Numbered from the stretch's first letter, positions 1 to 11,787 are shown. The stretch: 64,000 nucleotides of DNA from Ahaetulla prasina (GCF_028640845.1 NC_080539.1:105860554-105924553); one strand, 5' to 3'. Notes: a model not told the origin generated them from the letters alone. Made by a program: numbers and translations.

Positions 1-1002
1 TTCTAAAAACAATGTTATATTTTATTCATTGGTCTTTCTTTCCATAAAGAAGGAAGAAGGAACAGATTTTCCTAACCATGAAACTCAAACTACAGTACTA
101 GAGATATTTATAGAATTTCTCTCATTATTTTTCTTCTCCAACCTTTTGCTTTCCAATAATGCACACAAGCTTTACAAGCCCCATCTCTTCCCCATGCCAA
201 AGTTAATATAAATGAGCATTCTTTGAAGGATATGAAGTGCATCAGCTGTCAGCGTTCCAGAACAACCCAACTCCAATCAAACACTCTGAGACAAGCATCA
301 TCTCAAAACTTCCATTTATTAGAGTAGGCATACTGGCACATCTGGGAAAACTCGAATCTGAGAGTTCCAGGTTTTCCTTCAATAAATCAAAATCCCAAAT
401 CCATTCGCTGTACCCATCAGTCCATCACATGGCCCAATCACCATCCATCCCAACTTGAGCCACCACTGCAACCACTCCTCCTCCAGATGCAGGAACACCA
501 GGACCCTGACCTAAAAGAAGAATGCTATTATGTCTAACTACAATCTCTCTACTAAATCTCCCCTCCTACTTTCCCAAGCAAGAAGGTGGCAGTGTGGAAG
601 CCTCTGGTGTAAATATAGCTTCCAAAGCTGACATCAGCATTTAAAAAATGGCAGTGCTGTTATTTTGTATAAATAAGAGAGGCAATTGCTTTGTTACATT
701 TCATCAATCCATCCCACGTAGTTCAAGACAATGTACATATACGTATTGATTAGAATATTTATAGGCTATCAATTCCACATGGAATTGACAATCTTTGTTG
801 GACTTCAAACCCGATCAGCAAGAACTTGTCTGTTTGTCAGGAATTAGAGCATGTTGTTAAAAATAAAAACAAATGATAAAACAGTATGAAAATCACCAGT
901 TAATCAGTTAATTTTAAAAAATTCATCACAGAATTGCAAAAAACTATTAAATCCCCAATAAGAAAAGTAGGTATACAGATAGTGCATAACATACAATTAT
1001 TT
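1..1002. other. AT-rich intergenic DNA, nothing recognised
   Basis: No coding region with codon structure or homology that I recognise. Short open frames here have no domain character. A moderately C-rich stretch near 230-500 might be an old repeat, but I cannot classify it. In mammals vanin genes (VNN1) lie beyond TAAR1. No vanin exon is recognisable in this flank. Confidence 0.5.
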
Positions 1003-1010
1003 GTTTAGTG

Positions 1011-1379
1011 CAGTAGCAGGATTCAGCTGGTTCAGGCTGGTTTGGGAAAACTGGTAGTCAAATTGCTGGCTGGCTCCACCCCTCCTCTCTCCACCCCTTC
1101 TAGGAATCCCCATGCACCCCATTTTGGCTCCCAGGTATGTGGGGGTGTACACACCCCCGCAGCCCATTTTCACTCCCAGGAGTCTTCAGAGAGGCCTCCT
1201 AGACCCAAAACAGGGCATAGGGGGTGGTCTGTCCCCCCCAGGGCCCGTTTTTGCTCCCATGGGGGTGCAGGAGGCCGAGTGCTGACTGTCACACACCCCT
1301 GGACATGCCCACCATGGCCACACCCAGCTGGTCATTAGAGCAGAGAACCAGTTGTTAAATTATTTGAATCCCACCACTG
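1011..1379. mobile_element. hAT non-autonomous transposon (GGTTC-rich family, copy 1)
   Basis: Bounded by near-inverted ends: it starts CAGTAGCAGGATTCA and ends TGAATCCCACCACTG. It is flanked by a perfect 8-bp target-site duplication, GTTTAGTG, at 1003-1010 and 1380-1387. CAG...CTG ends plus an 8-bp duplication are the hAT hallmark. The interior is GC-rich with no transposase frame. At least 15 further copies of this family occur in the window. Confidence 0.85.
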
Positions 1380-1603
1380 GTTTAGTGATTGTTTGAATTA
1401 ATGATGGCACTGAAAATAGTGACTTACAAGCACTGATGCACAGTGTCTGTTCTTATGAGGATTTTATTTAACAGCTATTTGAGAATAAAAGCTAGGAAAT
1501 AATTAGCTAATTCTGCTGGGGGGTAAAATGACTAACCATTGGGCACAATTTCATGTGATCTTTAGAAATGCAAAGATTTTTTTAAAAAAACCAGCTTGCA
1601 TAA

Positions 1604-2021
1604 AGTGACCAGATTTCAGTGATGGCAAAGCGGGACACCATTGACCGGGGTGGGGGGGAGCTGCGCATGTGCGCTGAGTCTTGCCACCCGCCTGAAGGAG
1701 GAGGAGCGGCTGCTGCTTCTCCGCTCTTCCAGGCAGCCTCGGCTCTCCTCTCAGCTCTTCCAGGCAGGCTCGGCTCTCCTCAGCTCTCCTCTCGGCTCTT
1801 CTCTTCCTCTCAGGTGAAGTCAAGCGGCGTCTCTCCTCCCTCTCGCGCCCCCTTCTCCGCCACTCCCCCTTCTCCACCTCCTCCTCTTGCGTTGCCGCCT
1901 CCCATTTTCAGAATGGGAGTGAAACAAAAAAAAAATTGGGACTTTTTGGAATTGCTGTGGGACGCGGGACAAATTATTAAAAAGCGGGACTGTCCCGCCA
2001 AAAGTGGGACGTCTGGTCACT
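1604..2021. mobile_element. TIR element with AGTGACCAGA ends
   Basis: The ends are inverted (AGTGACCAGA at the left, TCTGGTCACT at the right), with ATAA on both outer flanks (1600-1603, 2022-2025). Sub-terminal GGGAC/GTCCC motifs repeat near the right end. The interior is a GC-rich pyrimidine tract (CTCTTCC-like units) that produces spurious open frames on both strands. Superfamily not certain. No transposase. Confidence 0.6.
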
Positions 2022-2025
2022 ATAA

Positions 2026-3071
2026 GCTTGCAGGATCTGTTTTAAAACCTCAGCCATATTCTAGAGGCAGAAGGATTCTTTTTTTTTTTCAAAAAAAAGT
2101 GAAGGATTGTCATTTCTATAGAGAGAGTAATTAGTAGTGCTCATCAATAGCTTTTCATAATTTGTGTAATGTGCAAACACCGTGCACGTTAATCAAGCAT
2201 CTAGTAGTTCCATATTAACTGATCCGGCCTGTTTTATCTGGCCTGTTTGCTCAATAGCGCAAGCTACACTAGGCCATTCGGGATCACTCTCGGTACACAT
2301 CAACCATTTTGAAAGGAAACACAAAAGGGCTATATTTCCTTCCCTTTGCAATGCTTGCGCAAGGTGGATGACATGTGGCTCCTTTTGTTCATAATGTACC
2401 TATAACGTTTAATTAAACAGGAGTTAAGATTTGTCTTTCTGGTAGAGAGAAAAGATTTTTACACAGATGCTTGCCTGACTTTCAGTTCCTGTTACCTGTT
2501 GTTTTCTAGTCATGTTGACCATCAATGTGCTTGGTTCTGACTACTGGAGGCCTTAAAAATAATTATGACATGCAATAGTGTATATACTTCAGAAGTGTGT
2601 TTTCCATTTCCTGTCAGTGCGGCAGAGAAGGCATGAATTATTTTATCTTTGCAATAAGTTTTGTGAAAGAAAGGAAGGCAAGGCAAGAAAAAAGGGGCTA
2701 CGGGGATGTAATGGGGAAGGGGGAGGGAACATCCTTTGAACCCAGAAAGTGGGAAGATGATACTTCTAGCTAGCTAGCTGGAAATTCTACACTATTTTCC
2801 CATTGCTATATAGAGACCCAAAGCAAACTATCAAGCTTAGAAAGCAGCCAGATTCTACAAAAATAAATAAATGTAAAATGGACAAATCACACCAGGTAGC
2901 ATATTGTTTCTAAAACTACCTAAGGTTATGTCACACAATTGGCACACATGGGTCTGCAGATGTAATGGAAAGTATGGACTACCTTGGGAGAAAGGGGAAA
3001 AAGAGATGCTGTCTAGGAAACAATCAGACAAAAGTGACAGGAGCCCACTTAATGGTCAAAAAAACAATTTA
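2026..3071. other. Intergenic DNA, no feature recognised
   Basis: Mostly single-copy-looking AT-rich sequence with a purine-rich stretch near 2660-2720. No gene, RNA or classifiable repeat is supported. Confidence 0.4.
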
Positions 3072-3079
3072 GGAAGGAG

Positions 3080-3346
3080 CCGGGGTAAAATCTAACAGGT
3101 TCTGACAGGTTCTAGAGAACTGGTAGTGGAAATTTTGAGTAGTTTGGAGAACCGGTAGCGGAAATTTTGAGTAGTTTGGAGAACCGGCAAATACCACCTC
3201 TGGCTGGCCCCAGAGTGGGGTGGGAATGGATATTTTGCAATATCCTTCCCCTGCCATGCCCACCAAACCAAGCCCACCAAGCCACACCACGTCCACCAAG
3301 CCATGCCCACAGAACCGGTAGTAAAAAGATTTGAATTTCACCACTG
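3080..3346. mobile_element. hAT non-autonomous transposon (GGTTC-rich family, copy 2)
   Basis: Ends match the family: a degenerate CAGGGGTAAAATC-type start and a TTTCACCACTG end. The flanking 8-mers GGAAGGAG and AGAAGGAC agree at 6 of 8 positions, consistent with an older insertion. It contains the GAACCGGTAGNGGAAATTTTG motif shared by sibling copies. Confidence 0.75.
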
Positions 3347-3487
3347 AGAAGGACTCACTCCATTGGACCAAAAGTTAAGAGAAGAGCAACAAAGATGATA
3401 GAGTACTGGGGGCTGAAACATGAAGAACAATTGCAGGAATTGGGTATGTCTATTTTAATGAAAAGAAGTGACATGAAAGAGGTGACA

Positions 3488-3840
3488 TGTCAGTGTATGT
3501 AGATTTAATAGCTGTACACTGATGGAAAGTTGTAAGCAGAAGCAACTGTAAGCTGATGCAATGGGAATGAGGCAGCAGGGTTACTGCCACTTTAAGAAGC
3601 TGGGCAGAAGCTGCCTATAAAGGAAAGCCATTAGAGGGCATCTCCCTTCTCTTCATGTTCTCTCTCGTTGTGTATCTCTTTACGCTCCTTGTGTCAGTAG
3701 CTGTATGATGAGGTATTTAACCATGTATAAGTCTGTAAATAGCTGTATATAAATCACTGTTAATTATCTAAAGGCTGTGTGTGCTGAATTTTGCTCCTGG
3801 GTTTATCTCATAATACTAGTTACACTGCCTAAACTCTACG
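3488..3840 (+). mobile_element. Solo LTR inside CR1
   Basis: A 353-bp block starting TGTCAGTG and ending TCTACG. It interrupts CR1 and is flanked by the 5-bp duplication TGACA (3483-3487, 3841-3845). A TATAAAGG box lies near 3618. No internal retroviral region is present, so it is a recombined solo LTR. The terminal CG instead of CA may be a substitution. Confidence 0.65.
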
Positions 3841-3854
3841 TGACATGATAGCAG

Positions 3855-3984
3855 ACTAGACTAGACTAGAACAGAATAGAATAGAATATTTTATTGGCCA
3901 AGTGTGATTGGACACACAAGGAATTTGTCTTGGTGCGTATGCTCTCAGTGTACATAAAAGAAAAGATACCTTCATCAAGGTTCA
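3855..3984 (-). mobile_element. 5'-truncated LINE 3' end, AATAG-tailed
   Basis: Reverse-strand 3' end of the AATAG-tailed LINE: an AGAATAG-rich tail, then TTTTATTGGCCAAG, then AAGGAATTTGTCTTGGTGC. It is flanked by a 14-bp target-site duplication, TGACATGATAGCAG (3841-3854, 3985-3998), typical of LINE insertion. It sits inside the older CR1. Confidence 0.8.
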
Positions 3985-4372
3985 TGACATGATAGCAGTG
4001 TTCCAATATCTAAGTGGCTGCCCCAAAGAACAGAGAGTCAAGACAGGACAAGAAGCAATGGATAGAGAGCATTCCTGACAGTTGGAACAATTAATCAGTG
4101 GGATGACTTGCATTTGTGTGTGTTACAACACTGAAGGTTTTTAAGAAGAGATTGGACAACCATTTATCTGAAATTATATAGGGTCTCCAGCATGATCAGG
4201 GGGTTGAACTAGAAGACCTCCAAGGTCCCTTCCAACTCTGTTATTCTGTTAAAAGCAGAGGTTGCACTCCCATTTGTGGCACTAGCTGACTTACAAATAT
4301 CTGATGGCCTAATGTACTACACAAAACCAAATATTTGTCACTTAGCAATTCATGGTTTTCTATGGTGCGTAA

Positions 4373-4574
4373 CAGTGGTGGGTTTCAAATTTTTTTACTA
4401 CGGGTTCTGTGGGTGTGTCTTGGTGGGCGTGGCAGGGGAAGGATACTGTAAAATCTCCATTTCCTCCTCATCGGCTGGGACTTGGGAGGCAGAGAATAGA
4501 TGGGGGCGGGGGCAGTCAGAATTTTTGCTACCGGTTCTCCAGAACTGGTCCGAACCTGCTGAAACCCACCTCTG
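4373..4574. mobile_element. hAT non-autonomous transposon (GGTTC-rich family, copy 3)
   Basis: Starts CAGTGGTGGGTTTCAAA and ends GAAACCCACCTCTG. The 8-bp target-site duplication GTGCGTAA is perfect (4365-4372, 4575-4582). 202 bp, no coding capacity. This copy is the clearest proof of the family's hAT identity. Confidence 0.9.
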
Positions 4575-5352
4575 GTGCGTAAATTCACCAACTTCACTTG
4601 CTTGTAAAGGCAAGAACTTTCTGATTTGGTCTTGCTGAAAGCATGTTATTGTTATTTGTTATGGCCGCCCAGATTTGTCTTAATTTGGCTGACTTCCTTG
4701 CCTCCTTCTATGCCACTTGTAGGCAAAGATATTCTAAAGCTTGTTTAATATTGTGGCCTGCCAACTTAAGTGGGTAGTTGGATGAAACTTCTTTTTTTCT
4801 TATCCCTTCCCTTAATGATTTATTGCCAACCATAGCTGATAAAGGAGATTTTTTTTAAAAAAAAGTGTTTAAACTTGCTTGTTTTTTTGCTACCATGTGC
4901 ACCCCAGTCAAATTAGCACAAGCTTCTATTGAGGCTCTTGTATCAGCCAGATAAAGATGGGGGAGGGGAGGCTGAACATTTGCAGATGAAAGTTAGATAG
5001 AGAACGATAGGGATTATTTCCTCCTTTATTTTATCAAATCCTGAGAAAATAATTGTTTTAAAAATATCTAGAATTAAACATTTCTGAATTTTGGCAGTAC
5101 AGCAAACCACTAAATGAATTATGGAAAGTTCAGAATTAATGTAAATATTTAGATGGAGGCTGAAAAGCTTTGCTAATCTTAAAATGGGAAAGTAGCAATA
5201 TAGCAACAGGATATGCCTTAGCTGAGAACAGTAATGAGCAAGGAAATCTTAGGTCCTGTTTTCATCTGCAAAAAAGCAAGGTTCAGTGAGAAAGCCCATC
5301 CTCTTTGGGCTTTTCACCTCACAAATTACTACCTCCTACTATTTCTTTCTTA

Positions 5353-5498
5353 CAGTGGGCCACATGGCGACTCCTGGGAGGGGCAGGGTGGGGTGGGCGG
5401 GGTCAGCCAGTCCTTGCAATTCCCGATTCGGCGAACCAGATTAAAATTAACATCTGGTTTGCCCGAACCGGTCCGAACCGGCTGAATTCCACCCCTGC
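5353..5498. mobile_element. hAT family fragment (GGTTC-rich family, copy 4)
   Basis: The right end matches the family (GAACCGGCTGAATTCCACCCCTG-like, ending at 5498), but no matching duplication was found on the left, so the left side is rearranged or truncated. It interrupts the left part of the TIR element that follows. Confidence 0.5.
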
Positions 5499-5822
5499 TT
5501 ACGACCATTTTTCACACTTTCAGTCTTTGTAGCATCCCTATGATCATGTGATCAAAATTCAGATGCTTGGCAATTGGATCATACTTATGACCATTACTGT
5601 GTCCCAAGGTCATGTGATCACCTTTCACAACCTTCTGACAAGCAAAGTCAATGGGGAAGCCAGATTCACTTAACAACCAGGTTACTAACTTATCACCTGC
5701 AGTGATTCACTTAACAACTATGGCAAGAAGGGTCATAAAATGGGGCAAAACTCAACAAATGTCTCTCTTATCAACAAAAATTGTGGGATCAATTGTGGTC
5801 ATAAGTCAAGCACTATCTGTAC
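5499..5822. mobile_element. TIR element of the ACTTACGACC family
   Basis: Contains CTTACGACCATTTTTCACAC, then TCATGTGATCAAAATTCAGA, then TTCTGACAAGCAAAGTCAAT, and ends in an ATAAGTCAAGCACTATCTGT terminus. Better copies at 57.6-58.1 kb and 60.56-62.03 kb show a matching inverted start (ACAGGTAGTC...TTACAACAG). A non-coding DNA transposon. Superfamily not assigned. Confidence 0.6.
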
Positions 5823-5924
5823 AAGCTATTTTGTGACAATAATGAATTAACCTTATCTGAAATTAACCCTCTTTCATATAAATGTCTATACTTCTGAAGC
5901 ATAACTTAGAAGAGATAACAAATA

Positions 5925-6009
5925 ATAGAATAGAATAGAATAGAATAGAATAGAATAGAATAGAATAGAATAGAATAGAATAGAATAGAATAGAATAGAA
6001 TAGAATAGA
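5925..6009. repeat. (AATAG)n microsatellite at a LINE tail
   Basis: About 17 uninterrupted GAATA/AATAG pentamers directly abutting the 3' end of the minus-strand LINE. The same pentamer follows every 3' end of this LINE family in the window (3.86, 40.85, 54.08 and 57.01 kb). Confidence 0.9.
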
Positions 6010-6680
6010 ATTTTTTATTGGCCAAGCGTGATTGGACACACAAGGAATTTGTCTTGGTGCATATGCTCTCAGTGTACATAAAAGAAAAGATACCTTCATC
6101 AAGGTACAACACTTACAACACTTAATGATAGTCATAGGTTACAATTAAGCAATCAGGAAACAATCAATATCAATATAAATCGTAAGGATACAAGCAACAA
6201 AGTTACAGTCATACAGTCATAAGTGGAAGGAGATGGGTGATGGGAACGATGAGAAGATTAATAGTAGTGCAGATTTAGTAAATAGTTTGACAGTGTTGAA
6301 GGAATTATTTGTTTAGCAGAGTGATGGCGTTCGGGAAGAAACTGTTCTTGTGTCTAGTTGTTCTGGTGTGCAGTGCTCTATAGCTTCTTTTTGAGGGTAG
6401 GAGTTGAAACAGTTTATGTCCAGGATGCGAGGGGTCTGTAAATATTTTCACAGCCCTCTTTTTGATTTGTGCAGTATACAGGTCCTCAATGGAGGGCAGG
6501 TTGGTAGCAATTGTTTTTTCTGCAGTTCTAATTATCCTCTGAAGTCTGTGTCTTTCTTGTTGGGTTGCAGAACCAAACCAGACAGTTATAGAGGTGCAGA
6601 TGACAGACTCAATAATTCCTCTGTAGAACTGAATCAGCAGCTCCTTGGGCAGTTTGAGCTTCCTGAGTTGGCACATAAAT
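5925..6680 (-). mobile_element. AATAG-tailed LINE, 3' end with ORF2 C-terminus
   Basis: On the minus strand the last 123 codons (6676-6305) encode the C-terminal region after reverse transcriptase, with motifs KLPKELLIQFYRGIIES, TVWFGSATQQ, DPSHPGHKLFQLLPSKR and FFPNAITLLNK. These match the C-terminus of the longer copy at 52.8-53.8 kb. The 3' UTR ends at TTGGCCAATAAAA-like sequence followed by about 17 AATAG repeats (5925-6009). 5' truncated. Resembles the snake LINE whose tail seeds AATAG microsatellites (CR1/L3-like; clade from memory). Confidence 0.85.
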
Positions 6681-7039
6681 AAATAGTTATTTAGATCAAC
6701 AATAGTTTTACAAGATTTAGGATTGGTTGCTTAACAACCATTCAAAATTACAATGAGCCCACACGAGTGCTTTATAGTTCATAAAACATTGTAAAACGTG
6801 ATGCCAGCTCCTTCTGGTCGCATGACCACATGACAATCTAAATCTTTATCCCTGGTTGCAGTATCCTGCACTCATATATGATGGAATGTGCACCTGTAGG
6901 AGCAATGGGAAAGTTTTAGCAACATATTTTCCCAAAAGAGAGGCCCCGATTAAGCGACTGCATAGTCCTGAGCTGGATGGGGGAGGGAGAAAGATGTTCA
7001 GGGTAGCCACACCCTAGAATCTCTCAGGATAATCTAGAG

Positions 7040-7343
7040 CAGGAGTGTCAAACTCGCGGCCCATGGGCTGGATGCGTCACATGCTGGTCCTGCCCCTGCC
7101 CAGTTTAACGAAGGGGAAAAAGGTCCTAATACATCATGTGATGCTGCGCGGCACCCCCGGCCTCCATTTCACCATCAAAGGGCTTCCCTCCCACCTTACC
7201 TTGATTTTTTACTTATGCGCCTCATCCCACCTCATGCAATCAGGTGCAACAGAGTGGTGGGTTTATTTTGGGGGTAGAGCTTATATTGGACGCACATATG
7301 AAAATCAGGCTAGGTCTTATTTTCAGGAAAAAACAGTAGTATA
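7040..7343. mobile_element. Composite hAT debris
   Basis: 7040-7200 is the left half of a hAT family starting CAGGAGTGTCAAACTCGCGG. Complete siblings are at 10965-11419 and 32193-32314. About 7255-7343 matches the right end of another TIR family (GTCTTATTTTCAGGAAAAAAC), related to the element near 42342-42487. Neither is complete here. Confidence 0.5.
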
Positions 7344-7645
7344 TCTACATGTTTACACATTTGTCATTCTCACTAATAAAATAATTTCTGGGAGAAAAGG
7401 TGAATAGAAACTGAGAAAATATGGAATAGTTATTTCAGATCTGTTCAGGTCTTTGATTAACTAATCACCTCAGTGTCAGTTTCATCCATATGACACCTTC
7501 ATTTATTTAAAATGGCTCCATTTTTGTAATTGCAGTGATGATTAGTACATGTCACCATACTTCACTTTATTAGTATTGTCCAGAACATACATCTTTATGT
7601 CTTATTAATTCATGCTTTTGCATTCTATATCTATATGACTAGGCT

Positions 7646-7961
7646 CAGTGGTGGGTTTCAAATTTTTTTACTACTGGTTCTGTGGGCGTGGTTTGGTGGG
7701 CATGGCAGGAGAAGGATACTGTAAAATCTCCATTCCCTCCCCACTCCAGGGGAAGGATACTGTAAAATCTCCATTCCCTCCCCAATCCAGGGAAAGGTTA
7801 CTGCAAAATCCCCATTTCTTCCCAATCAGCTGGGATTTGGGAGGCAGAGAATAGACTGGGTTGGGGCCAGTCAGAATTTTTACTACCAGTTCTCTGAATT
7901 ACTCAAAATTTCCACTATCAGTTCTCCAGAACTGGTCAGAACCTGCTGAAACCCACCTCTG
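7646..7961. mobile_element. hAT non-autonomous transposon (GGTTC-rich family, copy 5)
   Basis: CAGTGGTGGGTTTCAAA start and GAAACCCACCTCTG end. Target-site duplication ACTAGGCT/ACTAGGTT (7638-7645, 7962-7969; 7 of 8). The interior has a short tandem expansion of a roughly 40-bp unit (GGGGAAGGATACTGTAAAAT...) at about 7735-7830, which makes it longer than copy 3. Confidence 0.85.
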
Positions 7962-8828
7962 ACTAGGTTGTTCAGATTGGCAAAGCCAGAGGTCAGGAAC
8001 TCATGTCAGGTATAAACAACCATTCAAAACAGAGACTGAAAGAAGGGATTAAAAAAATAAAATGCAGATGAATAAATAAGGGATACCTAAATGTTCCAAA
8101 AGTTATAGCTTTCCACTATACCATTAATTAGCTGTAAATAACTGAGTATTTACTTTAAAAATATTAAAAATCGCACAAATGTTCTAAGCTGAGAAGGAAT
8201 ATCAAGAACTATGACCAACAAATTTTAAATAATTGAGTTAATTGTCAATTACAATAAATTCAACCCACATAATGAAAAATCTGTTTGGATTTAAATATCC
8301 TCTAAAACTGAAATATAGGCTGCATATGTAAAGAAACCTAAATGTTGACTACAGTACAAGTCCACGAATGAAGTTGCAGTTTGGGAATGTTTGAGTTGAA
8401 TTTTATATCAGATTTAATTTTCAACTACAGTTGTCCTAGATATTATACCACCCAAATCTGATTTGTTGCAGTGCCTGTCATTGTCCCTTCCCCTCTGTGG
8501 CTAGTTATTGCCTTAAGCGACAATTTTATCCTCGGCTGCCAGGTTGCTATGTTCTTTGCTGATCAGTGGTTGCTGTTTTAATAATCTTGAAGCTGATGGC
8601 CCATTAAGTCAATGAATCATCTTCAACCCTAGTCATACATGCTTCATGAACCCTTACGTCTCCCAGGGTTTCTGTCCAGGTTGACCAAGCATGTTCTCCT
8701 AACTTTCATATCTCCAGCTCACAGCACAGCAAAGCTTTCCTTCCTCGTCCTTTTAAAAGAACGTATTTAAATAGCAAAGTAGAAATAGTGCTACTTTGTT
8801 TCTATAAAGCTGACTATCAAATTTGTTT

Positions 8829-9394
8829 CAGTGGTGAAATCGGAACCAGTTTACTGCCGGTTCACTGGCTGTGCATGCGTGCTGCGTGCCGAACGTGCAC
8901 TACACATGTGCAGTGCGCACCAGGCACCAAATGCAAGGTGCATACACACATGCACAGTGCATGCTAAAAGGAGGCATGGGGTAAGTAGAACAGCGCGTGG
9001 AGGTGGGGTGTTGCGATCAGCTGTGGCGCCCGATCTTTTTTTTTACTTTTAAAAGCGTTTTTAACAACCTATTCGGCCGAATAGGTTGTAAAAACATGCT
9101 TTTAAAAGTAAAAAAAAAAGGCTCTGACGATCACGCAGCTCAGCTGTGATCATCAGAGCCTTTTTTTAACCTTTTAAAAGTTTTTTTTTTACAACCTATT
9201 CTTACCATTTGGGCGGGAAAAGCGAGGTAGCCGGAAAGAAGTGGCAAGCAGCCAAGCGGATGACTGGGCGATTGGGTGGGCATGGGTGGTGGTGGTGGCG
9301 GGGACAGGGATTTTTGCTACCAGTTCTTCAAACCACCTGCCACCATCGCTACCGGATCAGCGATCCAGTCCGAACCGGGAGCATTTCACCCCTG
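8829..9394. mobile_element. hAT non-autonomous transposon (GGTTC-rich family, copy 6, long)
   Basis: CAGTGGTGAAATC start and GCATTTCACCCCTG end. Duplication ATTTGTTT/GTTTGTTT (7 of 8). The interior carries two inverted repeats that could fold: one centred near 9074 (TTCGGCCGAA core) and one near 9141 (around CAGCTCAGCTGTG). Such hairpins recur in copies 14 and 15. Confidence 0.8.
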
Positions 9395-9402
9395 GTTTGT
9401 TT

Positions 9403-10735
9403 CCTTACCATAAATTTCCATGGACCTACAGAGGAAGGTAGGAACGAAACAACAATCTGTTTTGATTCATCAGAGTAGTGAAGGCATCATAATGGAAGAA
9501 AAGAAGAAAACAAAGGTTCTTTGTTGTATAATATGGGAAGGGGATATGGAAGTATCCGTAAGTGCAAACATCTGGGGAACAAAAGGAAAGGCACAGGGAC
9601 TAGCAAGCAAGGAAAAACAATTCCTAAAAAGAAAAAGAAAAGAAAAAGCAGTTCGTGTAGGAACCATCCTTGCATGGATAAGACTGACCAGAAGCAGGGG
9701 AAGAGGGATCAAGGCTAGACTCTGGGCTGAGTAGAAGTCTTGCAATCCAGACTGATTTTCTGAACTGGCTTAAGTAATAGCTGGGAGCAGAGAGTAATAT
9801 GAATTTTTTTTTCCTATTGGATTTACCAAAGAGGCTTGAGGAATTCTATGCATTGGAATAAGAAAGAAAAAAAAGAAAGAAGGGGAAAGAAATCAAACCT
9901 TATGGCTATATTTGAATGAACTAAAGATTTAGTTTGTTAGAAGTGAAACAAAGTTAAAGTTGATTTATTTGATCAAGGTTAAAACAAAAAATTCTGGCAA
10001 CCCTTTAAGGACACCCCCCCCTCCACTGACATCAGAACTGAAAAGATGATTTTTAATGGATTTGTTTATGGATAAGAGATGGGATTTGGGATGAAGAGAT
10101 AAATATCTGTAACATTACAAGGGGGTGAAGAGCCACCAAACTGGTTTATGTTTGCTATGATGAAGGTTCGAAGTAACTTCTTTATATCAGTCTTTTCTCT
10201 TATTTATTTCATTCATACTTTCCCCAACAAATTGCCATGGCCATTTCATCGGAAATCAGTCTTAGAAAAAATGAAGTGTCTTCAGCAAAATTGGATAGGT
10301 TCTCATTTTAAATCCTCAGAACTTTTAAACCCCTTTTAAAATAGTTCATCAATCAGTTCTGAAATAACTTCACCAAAAAGGGACACTGAACATCTTGATA
10401 CCCACCATGCTTTTTAATCTTTTGCATTTTTACTATATGGTTTTTTTTTTTAAAAATATTTATGTGGTCTTTTTAAATGAGAAACAGAAAACCTTTCAGA
10501 TAGTAACATGTAGGATCCTGGGAGGATGTTCATGTCAAAGGGGGACCTGCCTATTCACAAAATACCTTACTTATTATGGTCAAGCCAATTAAGCTACTAA
10601 ACTCAAGACATCCACTGTCAAGCTCAGCACACCCACTGTGAAAAAAATAAAAGGCACCCCTGTAAGCCGAGAAGATAGCTCCAGGATTGGAATTCCATAG
10701 CATGGCATGGTATTCCATGTTCCCTAACTTCTTTC
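9403..10735. other. Intergenic DNA, no feature recognised
   Basis: A-rich sequence with several short open frames lacking domain features. An AAGAAAAAGAAAAG-type purine tract at about 9620-9650 and a short poly-C run near 10013 are the only compositional features. Confidence 0.4.
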
Positions 10736-10736
10736 T

Positions 10737-11450
10737 GTGTGTGACTCCAAGTCAGTTTTGATTCCTGGCAGCTGTCTGGAGAAGTTCCTGCAGTTTCCTT
10801 GGCAAATTTTTAAAGAAATGGTTTGCCATGGTCTCCTTCATGGAGCTAAGAGAAAGAGAGAGTGTGACTGTAACTGGCTCAATGTCACCCAGATTGCTTT
10901 ATGCCTAAAATAGGACTAGAACTCCTGTTTCCCAGTTTTTAGCCTGATGCCTTAAGTGCTAGATCAGGGGTGTCAAACTGAATTTCATTGAAGGCTGCAT
11001 CAGAGTGTTGTTTGACCTTGGGGGTCGGGGTGGGCATAGCCAGGGGGGTATGGCCAGCTCGACATCACTTGTGTCGGGAGCTCCTGTGGTGGCCCAAGCA
11101 CTCTGACAGAAAAAACTGGCTCTGGAGCTCCGTTTTCAGCTGTGACAGCCTCCTGCAACCCTCTGCCAGTGAAAATAGAGTTTGGGACTGCTGCCCTTGG
11201 CACTCATGAGCTCTATTTTCAGTTGCGATGGCCTCCTTCAACTCTCTTCCAGCAGAAACAGAGCTCAGGAGGGCCGCACGCAGCCCTCCCGAGGCTCCAT
11301 TTTCACTGGCAAAGGCACCATGGGGCAGTCCTTTGCTGTTTACAGGGCAGCCCCATGAGCCAAATCTAAGCACTTCACAGGCCAGATCTGGCCCCTGGGT
11401 CTTGAGTTTGACACCCCTGTGCTAGACCAAACTAACTCTCTTCCTAGCCT
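10737..11450. mobile_element. MIR/CORE-like SINE, interrupted by hAT
   Basis: 10737-10964 resembles the widespread squamate CORE-type SINE (CCTGGCAGCTGTCTGGA, TTTGCCATGG, CAATGTCACCCAGATTGC, AGGACTAGAACTCC). It resumes at 11428 with CAAACTAACTCT after a hAT insertion. Classification is from remembered consensus features. Confidence 0.5.
10965..11419. mobile_element. hAT non-autonomous transposon (GTGTCAAACT family)
   Basis: Perfect-looking inverted ends: CAGGGGTGTCAAACTGA at the left, AGTTTGACACCCCTG at the right. 8-bp duplication TGCTAGAT/TGCTAGAC (10957-10964, 11420-11427; 7 of 8). Inserted into the SINE at 10737-11450. The GC-rich interior gives spurious open frames in both directions. 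Confidence 0.85.
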
Positions 11451-11787
11451 TTGTTTCTGCTAAAAAAAATGCAAACTTTTACTTTTGTTAATGATGTTAG
11501 TGAAGGTTGCTTCTACTTGCATAAGATGAAACTTCCAATTATCAGCTCTGTCCCTCATTTCCTTAGCAATAATCTTCATTAGGTTACCAAAGAACACCAG
11601 TTCATCTCAATTTTACCCCTGCAAAATCAACTTATATCTCAGTCTTCTCGAAATTGACTGGTTTAGGTCTGGCAAGCCAGAATTGGGTGAATTTATAGAG
11701 TAAGTCACCATCTGGTATTGTTTTAGCCAAGAGAACTCCTTTACTCTTATCTTAGGCTAAGTCAAAAGCCTCAAATACCATATCCCG

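Larger units (their letters stand above)
3374..4250 (+). mobile_element. CR1 LINE 3' region, interrupted by two later insertions
   Basis: CR1 sequence at 3374-3487 (with the AACTGGG/TATGTCTA-type stretch of the ORF2 3' end) resumes at 3841 and again at 3985-4250. It ends in the CR1 3' hallmark: GGGGGTTGAACTAGAAGACC followed by TCCCTTCCAACTCTGTTATTCTG. It is split by a solo LTR (3488-3840) and a LINE fragment (3855-3984), so the CR1 is the oldest layer. Coding capacity is destroyed. Confidence 0.8.

Noticed and set aside
1619..2134. A serine/proline-rich 171-residue frame
   Set aside because: It lies mostly in the interior of the TIR element at 1604-2021, runs past its right end and has no domain. 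Opposite-strand frames are equally long.
5863..6135. A protein with repeated FYSIL units
   Set aside because: Translation of the AATAG microsatellite and LINE 3' UTR.
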